This document shows, piece by piece, positions 9,139 to 17,767 of a stretch of 64,000 nucleotides of DNA. Both the position numbers and the translations under genes were made by a program. The stretch covers positions 251,549-315,548 of the forward strand of contig NZ_PQCF01000031.1 of NCBI RefSeq assembly GCF_002964765.1, written 5' to 3'. Origin of the DNA: Pseudoalteromonas sp. T1lg88. GTDB lineage: Bacteria; Pseudomonadota; Gammaproteobacteria; Enterobacterales; Alteromonadaceae. The notes under the pieces are model-generated. The model saw only the letters and a program-made list of their open reading frames with translations. It ran no database searches and was not told where the DNA came from. Every line of letters begins with the position of its first letter. Positions within the stretch are counted from its first letter, which is position 1.

Positions 9139-9827
9139 TAGTAGATCAGCTCACCAATAGGATTCAATAACTTACTCAGGCCCTTATTGAAGTGCAGCGC
9201 ACTGTTCACCACCGCCAGACACAAACAACCGTGCTCTGTGTACGGAGTGTGCTGATGCCGGTGATCAAGCCACATAAAATCGCCGGGCTCATAAGTCCCC
9301 TGCTCATCGCTAAAACTGCCATCGAGCAGCAAGGTCAGCTCGAACCCGGTATGGGTATGTTCGGGAATAGTGCCGCCGGGGGCGATATACAACAGGCTGG
9401 TGCGCATGCTGCCCTCGTCCAGTTCCAGGCGAGAGCGCGCCAGTTTGCCCGCTTGCATAAAACGACCCATGCCAATATGGCTTAATGCCCGCGGCAAGGT
9501 GATGGTTTTGTCGCCAAAGCGCAGCTCCTTGGAGCTGGCAATACTGAAATCGTCACGCAGATCGTCGGCGGTGATGTCCGCTAGCATGGCGGCGTACTCG
9601 TCGCCCAGCGCATCCTCATTATGGCTTTGCTCATACGCGAGCTCCGACGCCTCAATTTGCTCATCGGCAAATGCACTGTGGGCACATTGCTGCTCAAGGG
9701 TGTCAGTGTGTTCGGCGCAGTGAGCACAGAGCTCCAGGTGCGCCGCAATGGCAACGCTGATGGAAGCCGGTAACGCCCCTTGCACATATTGCAGGAGTAA
9801 TTCTGAGTTGGGGTGATACTTAATCAT
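9138..9827 (-). CDS. chrR: ChrR-type zinc cupin anti-sigma factor
   Basis: 229 aa from the ATG at 9827, with GGAG six bases upstream; this ATG overlaps the sigma-factor stop by eight bases. The N-terminus has the zinc anti-sigma motif HLELCAHC (His30, Cys34, Cys37) after an early His. The C-terminal half is a cupin (PEHTHTGFELTLLLDG, DFMWLDHRHQHTP) with metal-binding His and Glu. In Rhodobacter ChrR holds RpoE inactive and releases it on singlet oxygen. Domain order and its place directly after the sigma gene match that system. Confidence 0.92.
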   Translation of the reverse strand: MIKYHPNSELLLQYVQGALPASISVAIAAHLELCAHCAEHTDTLEQQCAHSAFADEQIEASELAYEQSHNEDALGDEYAAMLADITADDLRDDFSIASSKELRFGDKTITLPRALSHIGMGRFMQAGKLARSRLELDEGSMRTSLLYIAPGGTIPEHTHTGFELTLLLDGSFSDEQGTYEPGDFMWLDHRHQHTPYTEHGCLCLAVVNSALHFNKGLSKLLNPIGELIY

Positions 9828-10377
9828 GCTCTGCTCCAAGGTAAGTTCTAAGCTTAGCTAAAGCCAATCGTAACCGTGATTTCACGGTACCCAACGGGAC
9901 GCCTAGCTGCTGCGCCATTTGCTCTTGAGAGAGCTCTTGAAAATAAATCCCCTGCACCACTTCGCGCTGCGCCAGCGGTAGTTTGTCCAGGTGTTTTAGT
10001 AACAACTGAGTTTCGAGGTGGTCATCAAATTCAGCTGGCTCGGTGCTTTGCAAGGTCGGCCAAATGTCTTCACTGAGGTTATCTTCCTTGTTGCTACGCA
10101 TCTTACGCAAAGCGTCGAACGACGCGTTACGCATGACGGTATAGACCCAGGTGGTCGCCGCGCCCTTGTCTGGATGATACAAGTGCGCCTTACGCCACAC
10201 CGCGGTCATGGTGTCCTGCACCAATTCCATAGCCGCCGCCTCGTTATTAAACTGTTTAAAGCCAAACCGCTTAATCTTGGGTGCAAAATATTCAAACAAG
10301 CTGGCAAACGCGGCTTTATCGCGCTCAACGGCTACCTTGACCAAGGCATCGCTTAGATGCTCGGTTGACGACATCAT
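9820..10377 (-). CDS. ECF sigma factor (RpoE/ChrR-partner type)
   Basis: 185 aa from the ATG at 10377, which has AAGGA six bases upstream; the frame remains open to 10470 without a better start. Region 2: FEYFAPKIKRFGFKQFNNEAAAMELVQDTMTAVW, then TWVYTVMRNASFDALRK. Region 4: LPLAQREVVQGIYFQELSQEQMAQQLGVPLGTVKSRLRLALAKLR. This is the ECF11-like class paired with ChrR, first gene of the operon, and probably activates the operon itself plus distant targets. A TGATCA resembling half of the TGATC-type -35 element occurs at 10524-10529, but no convincing -10 follows at the usual distance, so no promoter is annotated. Confidence 0.93.
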   Translation of the reverse strand: MMSSTEHLSDALVKVAVERDKAAFASLFEYFAPKIKRFGFKQFNNEAAAMELVQDTMTAVWRKAHLYHPDKGAATTWVYTVMRNASFDALRKMRSNKEDNLSEDIWPTLQSTEPAEFDDHLETQLLLKHLDKLPLAQREVVQGIYFQELSQEQMAQQLGVPLGTVKSRLRLALAKLRTYLGAEHD

Positions 10378-10748
10378 GTTTTGTCCTTCACCTTGGCTTT
10401 CTTCCACCTTGTGGGAAAGCAGTGAATATTGCCGCCGATTCGGGACATTGGACGTTATTTGCAAGGCCATCTGCTATCTCAGTTAAAGGATTGATAGCTA
10501 CCAATACGTCCACTGGCGAGCAATGATCACTTATTTATTAGATACTTACCAGTATGGCGAAGAAGCTGATATTGAGCAAAGGCAATGAACAAAAAATCCA
10601 TTGTTTATTGTTAGTAATCAATAAGTAGGAAATTTAGAAAGGATGTGAGTAAGGCTTGGTTTGACTATAATTGTGCTCGGCCTAGAGGCAAAGGGGCCGG
10701 CCTATAGAGGACACAAAGGGTTTACCGAAAAGGGCTCGGTGGTAGGTA
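10378..10748. other. Gene-free leader of the sigma operon
   Basis: About 370 bases between the sigma-factor start and the end of the small membrane-peptide gene. It must contain the promoter of the sigma/chrR operon. I see a TGATCA at 10524-10529 and AT-rich sequence, but no clear -35/-10 pair, terminator or ORF. Confidence 0.4.
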
Positions 10749-10859
10749 CTACTTAGCCCACCAACCGAGTTGACGACAGAAGCTTAAGCCCAGGTAAGTG
10801 CCAAATAAGCTGGCTACGGGCAATAACATCAAGCCTAACAGTGCCAAATTAAGCGTCAT
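10749..10859 (-). CDS. 36-aa single-span membrane peptide
   Basis: Small ORF starting at the ATG at 10859, inside the last codons of the preceding 90-aa gene (11-bp overlap, +1 frame), with AAAGG eight bases upstream. The product MTLNLALLGLMLLPVASLFG then TYLGLSFCRQLGWWAK is one hydrophobic span with a short aromatic-basic tail. A longer frame from 10943 is a Lys-rich out-of-frame reading of the neighbour and is rejected. Not recognised. The overlap and ribosome site suggest a translationally coupled pair with the exported protein upstream. Confidence 0.5.
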   Translation of the reverse strand: MTLNLALLGLMLLPVASLFGTYLGLSFCRQLGWWAK

Positions 10860-11121
10860 GGTCATCACCTTTTTTTGGCGCTTCAGGTTGCGCTTGTGAT
10901 TTAGCTTCGCCTTGACTTTGCAGCTCTTGCACATTGCTTTCAAACATGGCTTGAGTTGCTTTACTCAGCGCCGCCTTTTGCGTGCTGATCAGAGTTGCAA
11001 ATGCCTCGTTGGCCGCCTCTTTAACCGCACGTTCAATATCGTCGGTTAGGCTGTTGGCATGAGCGCCCATACTTAGGGTTAAACTTGCTGCTAGGATTGC
11101 TGCTTTAGTAAATGTGTTCAT
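10849..11121 (-). CDS. Small periplasmic protein of unknown function
   Basis: 90 aa with a clear signal peptide (MNTFTKAAILAASLTLSMGAHA, cleavage after AHA). The mature part is short, helical, Ala/Glu/Gln-rich (DDIERAVKEAANEAFATLI, ALSKATQAMFESNVQELQSQG) and ends in a Lys-Gly-Asp-Asp-His-Asp-Ala tail that could bind metal. No family recognised. ATG at 11121 is preceded by AGGACAACC. Probably forms an operon with the overlapping 36-aa membrane peptide. Confidence 0.65.
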   Translation of the reverse strand: MNTFTKAAILAASLTLSMGAHANSLTDDIERAVKEAANEAFATLISTQKAALSKATQAMFESNVQELQSQGEAKSQAQPEAPKKGDDHDA

Positions 11122-11426
11122 AATGGTTGTCCTGTTGTGTGCCTGTTAACGTGTCATTAAGTTAGTCGCAATATCTATTTCAAAGGTTGTGCCAAGGTAA
11201 AAATATTTTTTATCTTGTTGTTTTTTAATAATTTAAATTTACTTTTCTAAATGCGCGGAATTGACAATCAAACTGAATTGACCAAAAAATAGCTTTTTTA
11301 ACAGGTGAATTTGTGTTTTTAACCACAGTGGATTTGCAATAAATTTTCGGTGTACAAGTGTACGCTCAATAGTTATAGTCTGGCTTGTACCCATAGAACC
11401 CAGCGAACAAAAGCAAAGTGAGCCCT
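11122..11426. other. Divergent intergenic region
   Basis: AT-rich 305 bases between the periplasmic-protein gene (minus) and trhA (plus), so it should hold both promoters. GTGTAC occurs twice, two bases apart, at about 11351-11364 and could be a regulator site; a ttatagt -10-like element follows at about 11373. No further structure seen. Confidence 0.35.
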
Positions 11427-12053
11427 ATGCAAATAAGCAGCTACTCAGCAGCAGAAGAAAAAATTAACTGGCTTAGTCATGGACTTGGCGCCCTGTTAGC
11501 CTTGGGCGCCCTGGTGGCCATGTTGATGATCAGTGAAAGCACCACGGCAATCATCTCCTCGACCATTTACGGCGCCAGCTTATTGTTGATGTTTGTCAGT
11601 TCCACCTGCTATCACGCCATCAGTCGCAGCAGCATTAAGGCAATTTTAAAAAAGCTGGATCACAGCGCCATTTACCTATTAATTGCCGGAACCTATACGC
11701 CCTTTTTGCTGTTGGCGCTGGGTGGCTATTGGGCCTGGGCGGGAATGTTGTGTATTTGGGGTTTGGCATTATTCGGGGTGATCTTTAAGCTCTGCGCCAA
11801 GGTGCCGCGCCCTCGAGTGTCACTGGCCACTTACTTGATCATGGGCTGGATAGCACTGGCTTTCGTCTACCCCTTGTATCTGGCCTTGCCGGGACCGGCA
11901 CTTTGGTTGCTGGTACTGGGTGGGGTGATCTTTAGTCTGGGCACGGTATTTTATAGCGCCAAGCATCGCCAATACAGCCACGCTATTTGGCATGTTTTTG
12001 TGCTTGCCGCCTGCCTGTGCCACTTTCTCGCCATTTATTTATATGTGATTTAG
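11427..12053 (+). CDS. trhA: Hemolysin III / TrhA family membrane protein
   Basis: 208 aa from the ATG at 11427 (GTGAG five bases upstream); a GTG three codons earlier has no good ribosome site. Seven hydrophobic spans. CREST/PAQR-type metal residues are present: STCYHAISRS in span 2, DHSAIYLLIAGTYTP, and HAIWHVFVLAACLCHFLA at the end. Family members influence membrane lipid fluidity and were named for an old hemolysin annotation; toxicity should not be assumed. Convergent with the ATL gene, three bases apart. Confidence 0.92.
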   Translation: MQISSYSAAEEKINWLSHGLGALLALGALVAMLMISESTTAIISSTIYGASLLLMFVSSTCYHAISRSSIKAILKKLDHSAIYLLIAGTYTPFLLLALGGYWAWAGMLCIWGLALFGVIFKLCAKVPRPRVSLATYLIMGWIALAFVYPLYLALPGPALWLLVLGGVIFSLGTVFYSAKHRQYSHAIWHVFVLAACLCHFLAIYLYVI

Positions 12054-12056
12054 GGG

Positions 12057-12359
12057 TTATAGCTTCCAGGCGAATTTGGCCATACTCACCTTGCCATTAG
12101 TAACCAGCACACCTTCGGCCAATAGCGCTTGTTGTTGGCGCATAAAACCATCGCTGCCTTCTGGAAATGAAATCTTACCCTGGCTATTGAGCACCCGGTG
12201 CCAGGGAATACGTGAACCAGAGGGTAATGTCTTTAGCGTATGACCCACAAAGCGGGCATAACCGGGTAAACCCGCCCTTTTCGCTACCTCGCCATAGCTG
12301 CATACTTTGCCCTTTGGAATGGCAGCCACCACCTGATAGATCATGGTTTTTTTATCCAT
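12057..12359 (-). CDS. Alkyltransferase-like (ATL) DNA-lesion-binding protein
   Basis: 100 aa from the ATG at 12359, which overlaps the LysR stop by eight bases (ATGGATAA). It is the MGMT DNA-binding domain: QVVAAIPKGKVCSYGEVAKRAGLPGYARFVGHTLK. The active-site PCHR of O6-alkylguanine transferases is SRIPWHRVLN here, so the acceptor Cys is Trp. As in E. coli YbaZ, it should flip and bind O6-alkylguanine and hand it to nucleotide excision repair rather than repair it. Co-translated with a LysR regulator. Confidence 0.93.
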   Translation of the reverse strand: MDKKTMIYQVVAAIPKGKVCSYGEVAKRAGLPGYARFVGHTLKTLPSGSRIPWHRVLNSQGKISFPEGSDGFMRQQQALLAEGVLVTNGKVSMAKFAWKL

Positions 12360-13236
12360 GGGCAATGGCCTCCAAACGTTGCCATAGACTGCGAGCCACC
12401 GGGCCATGATGCGCCGAGTGACGTCGAAAGGCGCGGATCTGCGCTCTAAAGGAGTGCTCCCTGTCACTGAGCGTCAACACCTGTAGTTGCCCTGAATCTA
12501 TTTCCTGACGGCATAAATCCAAGCACATCAGCGCCCAACCTGCGCCGTTAAGCAAGAGCGAGCGCAGCGCGAAAATGTCATCAACCTTAAGCTTGGCGAC
12601 CTGGTTTAAAAACGGCATGCGCCCATGCTCAAAGGGCATATCGCTTTCATACATGGCGACACAAGGGTATTGCTGTAATTGTTTGTAGCTAAGGCGCGGC
12701 TCGCTGATAAGCTGTGGCGAGGCCACCAGCCCCACCTGAATTTCTCCCACGGGTATGCTTTCCAAATCGCCAGTGGCATGGAAAATATCGAACCAAGGGC
12801 CGATACCCAAATCCGACTGACCGCTGTTGACCTGCTCCAGGGCACTGAAACGCTTACCACTGTCGATGGCAAAATCGGTGTGGGGGAATTCATGGTAACA
12901 GGCTTTAAGTATGGCACTGAGCTCCTTGCCGACACACACCTGCTCGTAGCTCAAACGAAGCAAGGGCTCATTGCCATTGGCCAGCTCACTGCCAAATGCG
13001 CTGAGCTCCTGTAAATCCCGCAGCAGGTACTGGGCGCGGCGACAATAAGCCTGTCCCTGCTCGGTCAGAGAAAACCTATACCCGCTTCTGTCAACCACGG
13101 CAAAGCCCACCGCTTCTTCAATTTTTTTGACCGTCATGGTCAAGGCTGGTTGGGTTTTATGTAATTGTTCCGCCGCCTCGCTTAAAGAGCGGCTGCGCGA
13201 GAGTACGTCAAGAACCTGGAGCCATGCTAACTTCAT
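12352..13236 (-). CDS. LysR-family transcriptional regulator
   Basis: 294 aa, standard LysR length. N-terminal winged HTH (WLQVLDVLSRSRSLSEAAEQLHKTQPALTMTVKKIEEAVG, residues about 5-43) and a C-terminal periplasmic-binding-fold effector domain. Divergent from the RND efflux pair 122 bases away, with a T-N11-A palindrome in between, so it most likely controls that pump and itself. It shares an eight-base overlap with the ATL gene. Confidence 0.93.
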   Translation of the reverse strand: MKLAWLQVLDVLSRSRSLSEAAEQLHKTQPALTMTVKKIEEAVGFAVVDRSGYRFSLTEQGQAYCRRAQYLLRDLQELSAFGSELANGNEPLLRLSYEQVCVGKELSAILKACYHEFPHTDFAIDSGKRFSALEQVNSGQSDLGIGPWFDIFHATGDLESIPVGEIQVGLVASPQLISEPRLSYKQLQQYPCVAMYESDMPFEHGRMPFLNQVAKLKVDDIFALRSLLLNGAGWALMCLDLCRQEIDSGQLQVLTLSDREHSFRAQIRAFRRHSAHHGPVARSLWQRLEAIAHG

Positions 13237-13247
13237 AAGTAAATCTA

Positions 13248-13262
13248 ATCTTGTTCAAAGAT
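13248..13262. promoter_or_regulatory. Candidate LysR operator (T-N11-A)
   Basis: atcttgttcaaagat: inverted repeat ATCTT/AAGAT around five bases with the T-N11-A spacing of LysR boxes, 11 bases in front of the lysR start and about 100 before the efflux adaptor. Assignment is by form and position. Confidence 0.5.
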
Positions 13263-13358
13263 ATTTATAATTTTAATTTTATCTTATCCTGCAGTAGTCT
13301 GTGTAGCAATAATGGCCACAATTCCAATCATTAAGATCATACTGGGAGTCTAAAATTT

Positions 13359-14444
13359 ATGCGGCGTATCCTTTCTTTCACCCTGCTAGCCCTTAGCGCA
13401 GCACTTGTTGGCTGTAGCGAACCGACCGAGCAAAGCAAGCAACCCGCGCCTGTGCGTCCAGTTAAACTACTTACGGTGGGTCACAGCGATGAGAGCATGA
13501 TGCGCAGTTTCCCCGCCGAGGTGGTGGCACACCAGGGCTCTTATCTGGCCTTTCGCGTAAACGGCGAACTGTTAGAGTTTCCTGTGCTGGCTGGTCAACA
13601 GGTGCAAAAAGGTGAGTTGCTGGCCAAACTCGACCCTCAAGACTTCCAACTGCAATACGATGAACGCAAAGCCCGTTATGATCTGGCAACTTCGCAATTA
13701 GAGCGGGTGCAGGCCTTATTCGACAAAAACATTGCCAGTCGTGCCGAGCTGGATCAGGCCGTGGCCAACGCCCGGGTGGCCGAGTCGGCTTTTAATATTG
13801 CCAAAACCAATTTAGAGAATTCCGAGTTAAGGGCGCCCTTTGCCGGCACAGTGGCCAAGGTGTTCGTAAAAAACTTTGAAAACATTCAGGCCAAACAGAA
13901 TATTTTACGCCTGGAAACTCGGGATCTGATGGATGTGGAAATTCAGGTGCCGGAGAAACTGGTCGCGCGAGTCAATAAAGACACTCTCTATCAGCCAACG
14001 GTGATTTTCGATGGCTTCCCGGATAAATCCTATCAACTGAGCATCAAGGAATACGATACTCAGGCGGATCCTGCCACCCTCACCTACAAGGTGGTGTTTT
14101 CACTGCCGGTGCCAACAGACTTTAATCTGCTGGCGGGCATGACGGGGCACGTGTATATCGATGTCAGCAAGATCACCAAAGAAGTGAAAGCCTGGCATAA
14201 ACTGCCCGCTGAGGCGGTGTTCTCAGACCCTGAGCAGGAAGCCGAGGACAACAGTTATGTTTGGGTTTATAACAGCGAAACCGCACAAGTGCATAAGCGT
14301 GCCGTAGTAGTCGGACAAATGCACCGCGACGGCATAGAAATTCGCTCTGGCATTGCATCCGGTGAGCAGGTGGTCGCCGCAGGCGTGCACTACCTGCAAG
14401 AAGGCATGCAGGTACGCCCTTGGCAAAAAGAGCGAGGGCTGTAA
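13359..14444 (+). CDS. RND efflux periplasmic adaptor lipoprotein
   Basis: 361 aa. Lipoprotein signal with ALVGC (Cys19), then the membrane-fusion-protein layout: half-lipoyl VVAHQGSYLAFRVNGELLEFPV LAGQQVQKG, a helical hairpin (about residues 100-150), the second half-lipoyl NSELRAPFAGTVAKVFV and a beta-barrel domain. It links the inner-membrane RND pump to an outer-membrane channel; no TolC-like gene is nearby. Immediately followed by the pump gene (TAAATG junction) and divergent from a LysR regulator. Confidence 0.94.
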   Translation: MRRILSFTLLALSAALVGCSEPTEQSKQPAPVRPVKLLTVGHSDESMMRSFPAEVVAHQGSYLAFRVNGELLEFPVLAGQQVQKGELLAKLDPQDFQLQYDERKARYDLATSQLERVQALFDKNIASRAELDQAVANARVAESAFNIAKTNLENSELRAPFAGTVAKVFVKNFENIQAKQNILRLETRDLMDVEIQVPEKLVARVNKDTLYQPTVIFDGFPDKSYQLSIKEYDTQADPATLTYKVVFSLPVPTDFNLLAGMTGHVYIDVSKITKEVKAWHKLPAEAVFSDPEQEAEDNSYVWVYNSETAQVHKRAVVVGQMHRDGIEIRSGIASGEQVVAAGVHYLQEGMQVRPWQKERGL

Positions 14445-17400
14445 ATGAATCTGGTTGCACTGGCCATTGAGCGCAAAGTTATCAGTTGGATGTTTGCGCT
14501 GTTTTTGCTGCTTGGCGGCATCTTTTCCTATTTATCTCTGGGGCAATTGGAAGATCCCGAATTCACCCTGAAAAAAGCCATGGTGATCACCGCCTACCCC
14601 GGCGCTTCCCCTCGTCAGGTAGAAGAAGAAGTAACCTACCCCATAGAGAATGCGATTCAAGAGCTGCCCTATGTGGATTATGTGACCTCCATTTCCTCCA
14701 ATGGCAAAAGCCAGATCACGGTGGAGATGAAAAGCACCTACCGCAAGGAAGATCTTAAACAAATTTGGGATGAGCTACGCAGAAAGATCAATGACTTATC
14801 CTCATCCATGCCACCGGGTGTGTATCCCAGCAAGGTGATCGATGACTTTGGCGATGTCTATGGCGTAACCCTGGCCTTAACCGGCGATGGCTATTCCTAT
14901 GACGAGCTTAAAGACTATGTCGACTTCCTAAAACGTGAGCTGGTGTTGGTGGAAGGCGTGGGCAAGGTAACGGTTGCCGGCGAGCAACAAAGCCAGGTGA
15001 TAGTCGAGATGTCGACCCATAAACTGGCCCAGCTTGGACTTAGCCCCAATCATATTTACTCCCTCTTGCAGGCGCAAAATACCGTTTCCAATGCTGGCCG
15101 CGTTATGGTCGATGGGGAGTCTATTCGCCTGCACCCCACCGGCGAATTCGATGATGTCGCCGAGCTTGAGCATTTGCTTATCTCCAGCCCAGGTGCCAGT
15201 GAGCTTATTTATCTTGGCGATGTCGCCCGGGTGTACCGCGAATATGCCGAAGTGCCCAACCATATAGTGCGTTACAACGAGAAACAGGCGCTGCTCATTG
15301 GCCTTTCCTTCGCCAGTGGTGTCAATGTGGTCGATGTCGGCGCACGTATTGAGCATCATCTGCAAACCCTTGAATACCAGCGTCCACACGGCATGGAAAT
15401 CGATGCCATCTACAATCAGCCGGCAGAGGTTGAAAGCTCGGTCTCGAGCTTTATTCTCAGCCTGTTTGAAGCTGTGGTCATAGTCATAGTGGTGCTGCTG
15501 GTGTTTATGGGTGTAAAAAGTGGCCTGCTGATCGGTGGCATCTTGCTGCTTACCGTACTCGGCACCTTTATTTTTATGGCCCTGTTCGACATTAACCTGC
15601 AACGCATTTCCCTTGGCGCCTTGATCATTGCCCTCGGGATGCTGGTCGACAACGCCATAGTGATCACCGAAGGCATTCTTATTAACCTTAAACGCGGACA
15701 GACCAAGTTGCAGGCGGCGGTTAACATAGTCGGTCAAACCAAGTGGCCCCTGCTTGGCGCCACCATAATCGCCATTACCGCCTTTGCGCCTATCGGGCTG
15801 AGCTCGGATGCCAGCGGTGAATTTGCCGGCAGTTTGTTTTGGGTCTTGTTTATCTCCTTGCTGCTTAGCTGGGTAACCGCCATTACCCTAACGCCGTTTT
15901 TCGCCGATATGATGTTTAGACAAAAGCAAAGTGACGATAATAGCGCCGATGACCCTTATCAGGGTGTGCTCTTTAGCGCCTACAAGTTTGTTCTTAGCCG
16001 CGCCATGCATTACGGTAAAACCACCATAGTCTTAATGTTACTCTTACTGATAGCCGCCTTGGTGGGCTTTAAATCGGTTAAACAATCCTTCTTCCCGGCC
16101 TCGAATACGCCCATGTTCTATATCGACTATTGGCACTATCAGGGCGCCGATATTCGCACCACAAGCCAAGGGGTGGCCAAGTTGGAGCATTTCCTGCGCA
16201 GCGATGAACTGGTCAGCGAAGTTACCAGCACCATAGGTCAGGGTGCGCCGCGTTTTATGCTCACCTATGCGCCGGAAAAACAATACCCGGCGTTTGCCCA
16301 GTTAATCGTGCGCGTGCGTGACCGCGACGCGGTCCTCACCATGATAGACAGGGTGCGTGCCTATGAACAGGCGCATATTACCGATGCCAAGCTTAAACTT
16401 AAACGCATGGAAATCGGCCCCTCCACCGATGCTAAAATCGAGGCACGCTTTTCCGGGCCCGACCCTGTAGTGCTGCGCCAACTTGGCGAGCAGGCCAAGA
16501 GCATCTTGGCGGCAGATGGCGGTGCCTTCCATATTCGTGATGACTGGCGTCAGCGCTCCAAGTTGATCCGTCCTATTCTGAACGAACAAAAGGCGCGCCG
16601 CCTAGGTATTAGCAAAAGCGATCTCGACCAATTGCTGCTAACCAGTGTCAGCGGTAAAACCGTGGGCCTGTATCGCGATGGCACTCAACTATTGCCTATT
16701 ATTGCCCGCAGCCCCGCGGAGGAACGCCTTAATGTGGAAAGCCTGCGCGACCTGCAAATATACAGCCCGGTACTAAGGGTGTTTGTGCCCATCACCCAGG
16801 TGGTGGACGACTTTGTGGTGCATTGGGAAGATCCCTTGATCATGCGCCGCGACCGCAAACGCACCCTGACCGTGATGGCGGATCACGATCTCCTTGGCGA
16901 TGAAACTCCGGCCAAACTCTTTACCCGTATTCGCGGCGACATCGAAGCCATTGCGCTACCTAAGGGCTATGAACTGCAATGGGGCGGCGAGTTTGAGTCT
17001 GCCAGCGATGCTCGCAGCGCCATCTTCGGCTCCTTGCCGCTGGGTTATTTGGCCATGTTTGTGATCACGGTTTTATTATTTAACTCGGTGCGTAAGCCCC
17101 TGGTTATTTGGGCCACTGTGCCGCTTGCCATCGTCGGGGTCAGTGCCGGATTGCTGAGCATGAATGCATCCTTTGGCTTTATGTCCTTGCTCGGGTTATT
17201 AAGCCTGTCTGGCATGCTGATTAAAAACGGTATAGTACTGCTCGATCAGATAAATTTAGAGCTGGCCTCGGGCAAAGACCCTTACCAGGCGGTATTTGAC
17301 TCCGGCGTCTCCAGGGTTCGTCCGGTAGCCATGGCAGCGATCACCACCATATTGGGCATGATACCTTTGCTCTTTGATGTGTTCTTCAAGTCCATGGCGG

Positions 17401-17501
17401 TGACCATAATGTTCGGCCTTGGTTTTGCCACCATACTCACACTGATAGTGATCCCCGTGTTGTATTGCAAGTTCTTTGGCATCCATAGCCATAAGCGCTA
17501 A
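14445..17501 (+). CDS. RND efflux transporter, inner-membrane subunit
   Basis: 1018 aa, typical of HAE-1-like pumps. Twelve spans in the 1+6+... RND pattern with two large periplasmic loops. Span 4 includes GALIIALGMLVDNAIVITEG, which holds the proton-relay Asp, and later GMLIKNGIVLLDQIN is the span-10/11 motif with Lys. Drives proton-coupled export of unknown drugs or metabolites together with the upstream adaptor. ATG follows the adaptor stop directly; a strong terminator follows. Confidence 0.94.
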   Translation: MNLVALAIERKVISWMFALFLLLGGIFSYLSLGQLEDPEFTLKKAMVITAYPGASPRQVEEEVTYPIENAIQELPYVDYVTSISSNGKSQITVEMKSTYRKEDLKQIWDELRRKINDLSSSMPPGVYPSKVIDDFGDVYGVTLALTGDGYSYDELKDYVDFLKRELVLVEGVGKVTVAGEQQSQVIVEMSTHKLAQLGLSPNHIYSLLQAQNTVSNAGRVMVDGESIRLHPTGEFDDVAELEHLLISSPGASELIYLGDVARVYREYAEVPNHIVRYNEKQALLIGLSFASGVNVVDVGARIEHHLQTLEYQRPHGMEIDAIYNQPAEVESSVSSFILSLFEAVVIVIVVLLVFMGVKSGLLIGGILLLTVLGTFIFMALFDINLQRISLGALIIALGMLVDNAIVITEGILINLKRGQTKLQAAVNIVGQTKWPLLGATIIAITAFAPIGLSSDASGEFAGSLFWVLFISLLLSWVTAITLTPFFADMMFRQKQSDDNSADDPYQGVLFSAYKFVLSRAMHYGKTTIVLMLLLLIAALVGFKSVKQSFFPASNTPMFYIDYWHYQGADIRTTSQGVAKLEHFLRSDELVSEVTSTIGQGAPRFMLTYAPEKQYPAFAQLIVRVRDRDAVLTMIDRVRAYEQAHITDAKLKLKRMEIGPSTDAKIEARFSGPDPVVLRQLGEQAKSILAADGGAFHIRDDWRQRSKLIRPILNEQKARRLGISKSDLDQLLLTSVSGKTVGLYRDGTQLLPIIARSPAEERLNVESLRDLQIYSPVLRVFVPITQVVDDFVVHWEDPLIMRRDRKRTLTVMADHDLLGDETPAKLFTRIRGDIEAIALPKGYELQWGGEFESASDARSAIFGSLPLGYLAMFVITVLLFNSVRKPLVIWATVPLAIVGVSAGLLSMNASFGFMSLLGLLSLSGMLIKNGIVLLDQINLELASGKDPYQAVFDSGVSRVRPVAMAAITTILGMIPLLFDVFFKSMAVTIMFGLGFATILTLIVIPVLYCKFFGIHSHKR

Positions 17502-17507
17502 ACACGA

Positions 17508-17535
17508 TAAAGCCAGCCCTCGGGCTGGCTTTTTA
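17508..17535 (+). terminator. Terminator of the RND efflux operon
   Basis: Nine-base-pair stem agccagccc / gggctggct with a two-base (effectively four) loop followed by TTTTT, nine bases after the pump stop. Confidence 0.88.
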
Positions 17536-17767
17536 ATTGCGCTGGCGTTTTTCCGGCGTTACTTGAGCTGGCTCAGCCCTGCGGCAATGACCCTTCCCAG
17601 CCAGCATTTTTACAAAAAAATACACAATATTCTTGTATTAAACAGGTGTTCTTGTTGTATAAGAGCTATATAATTCAGACATTAAGCCAATTAATTTCAT
17701 CAAGGATTATTTGTTTAATTGACGTTATAAGATTTAAGCCTAAATTAAATAAATTACTTTTATTTAT

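Noticed and set aside
10490..10530. ECF11-type promoter of the sigma operon
   Set aside because: TGATCA is present at 10524-10529, but no TAAG-like -10 stands at the right distance.
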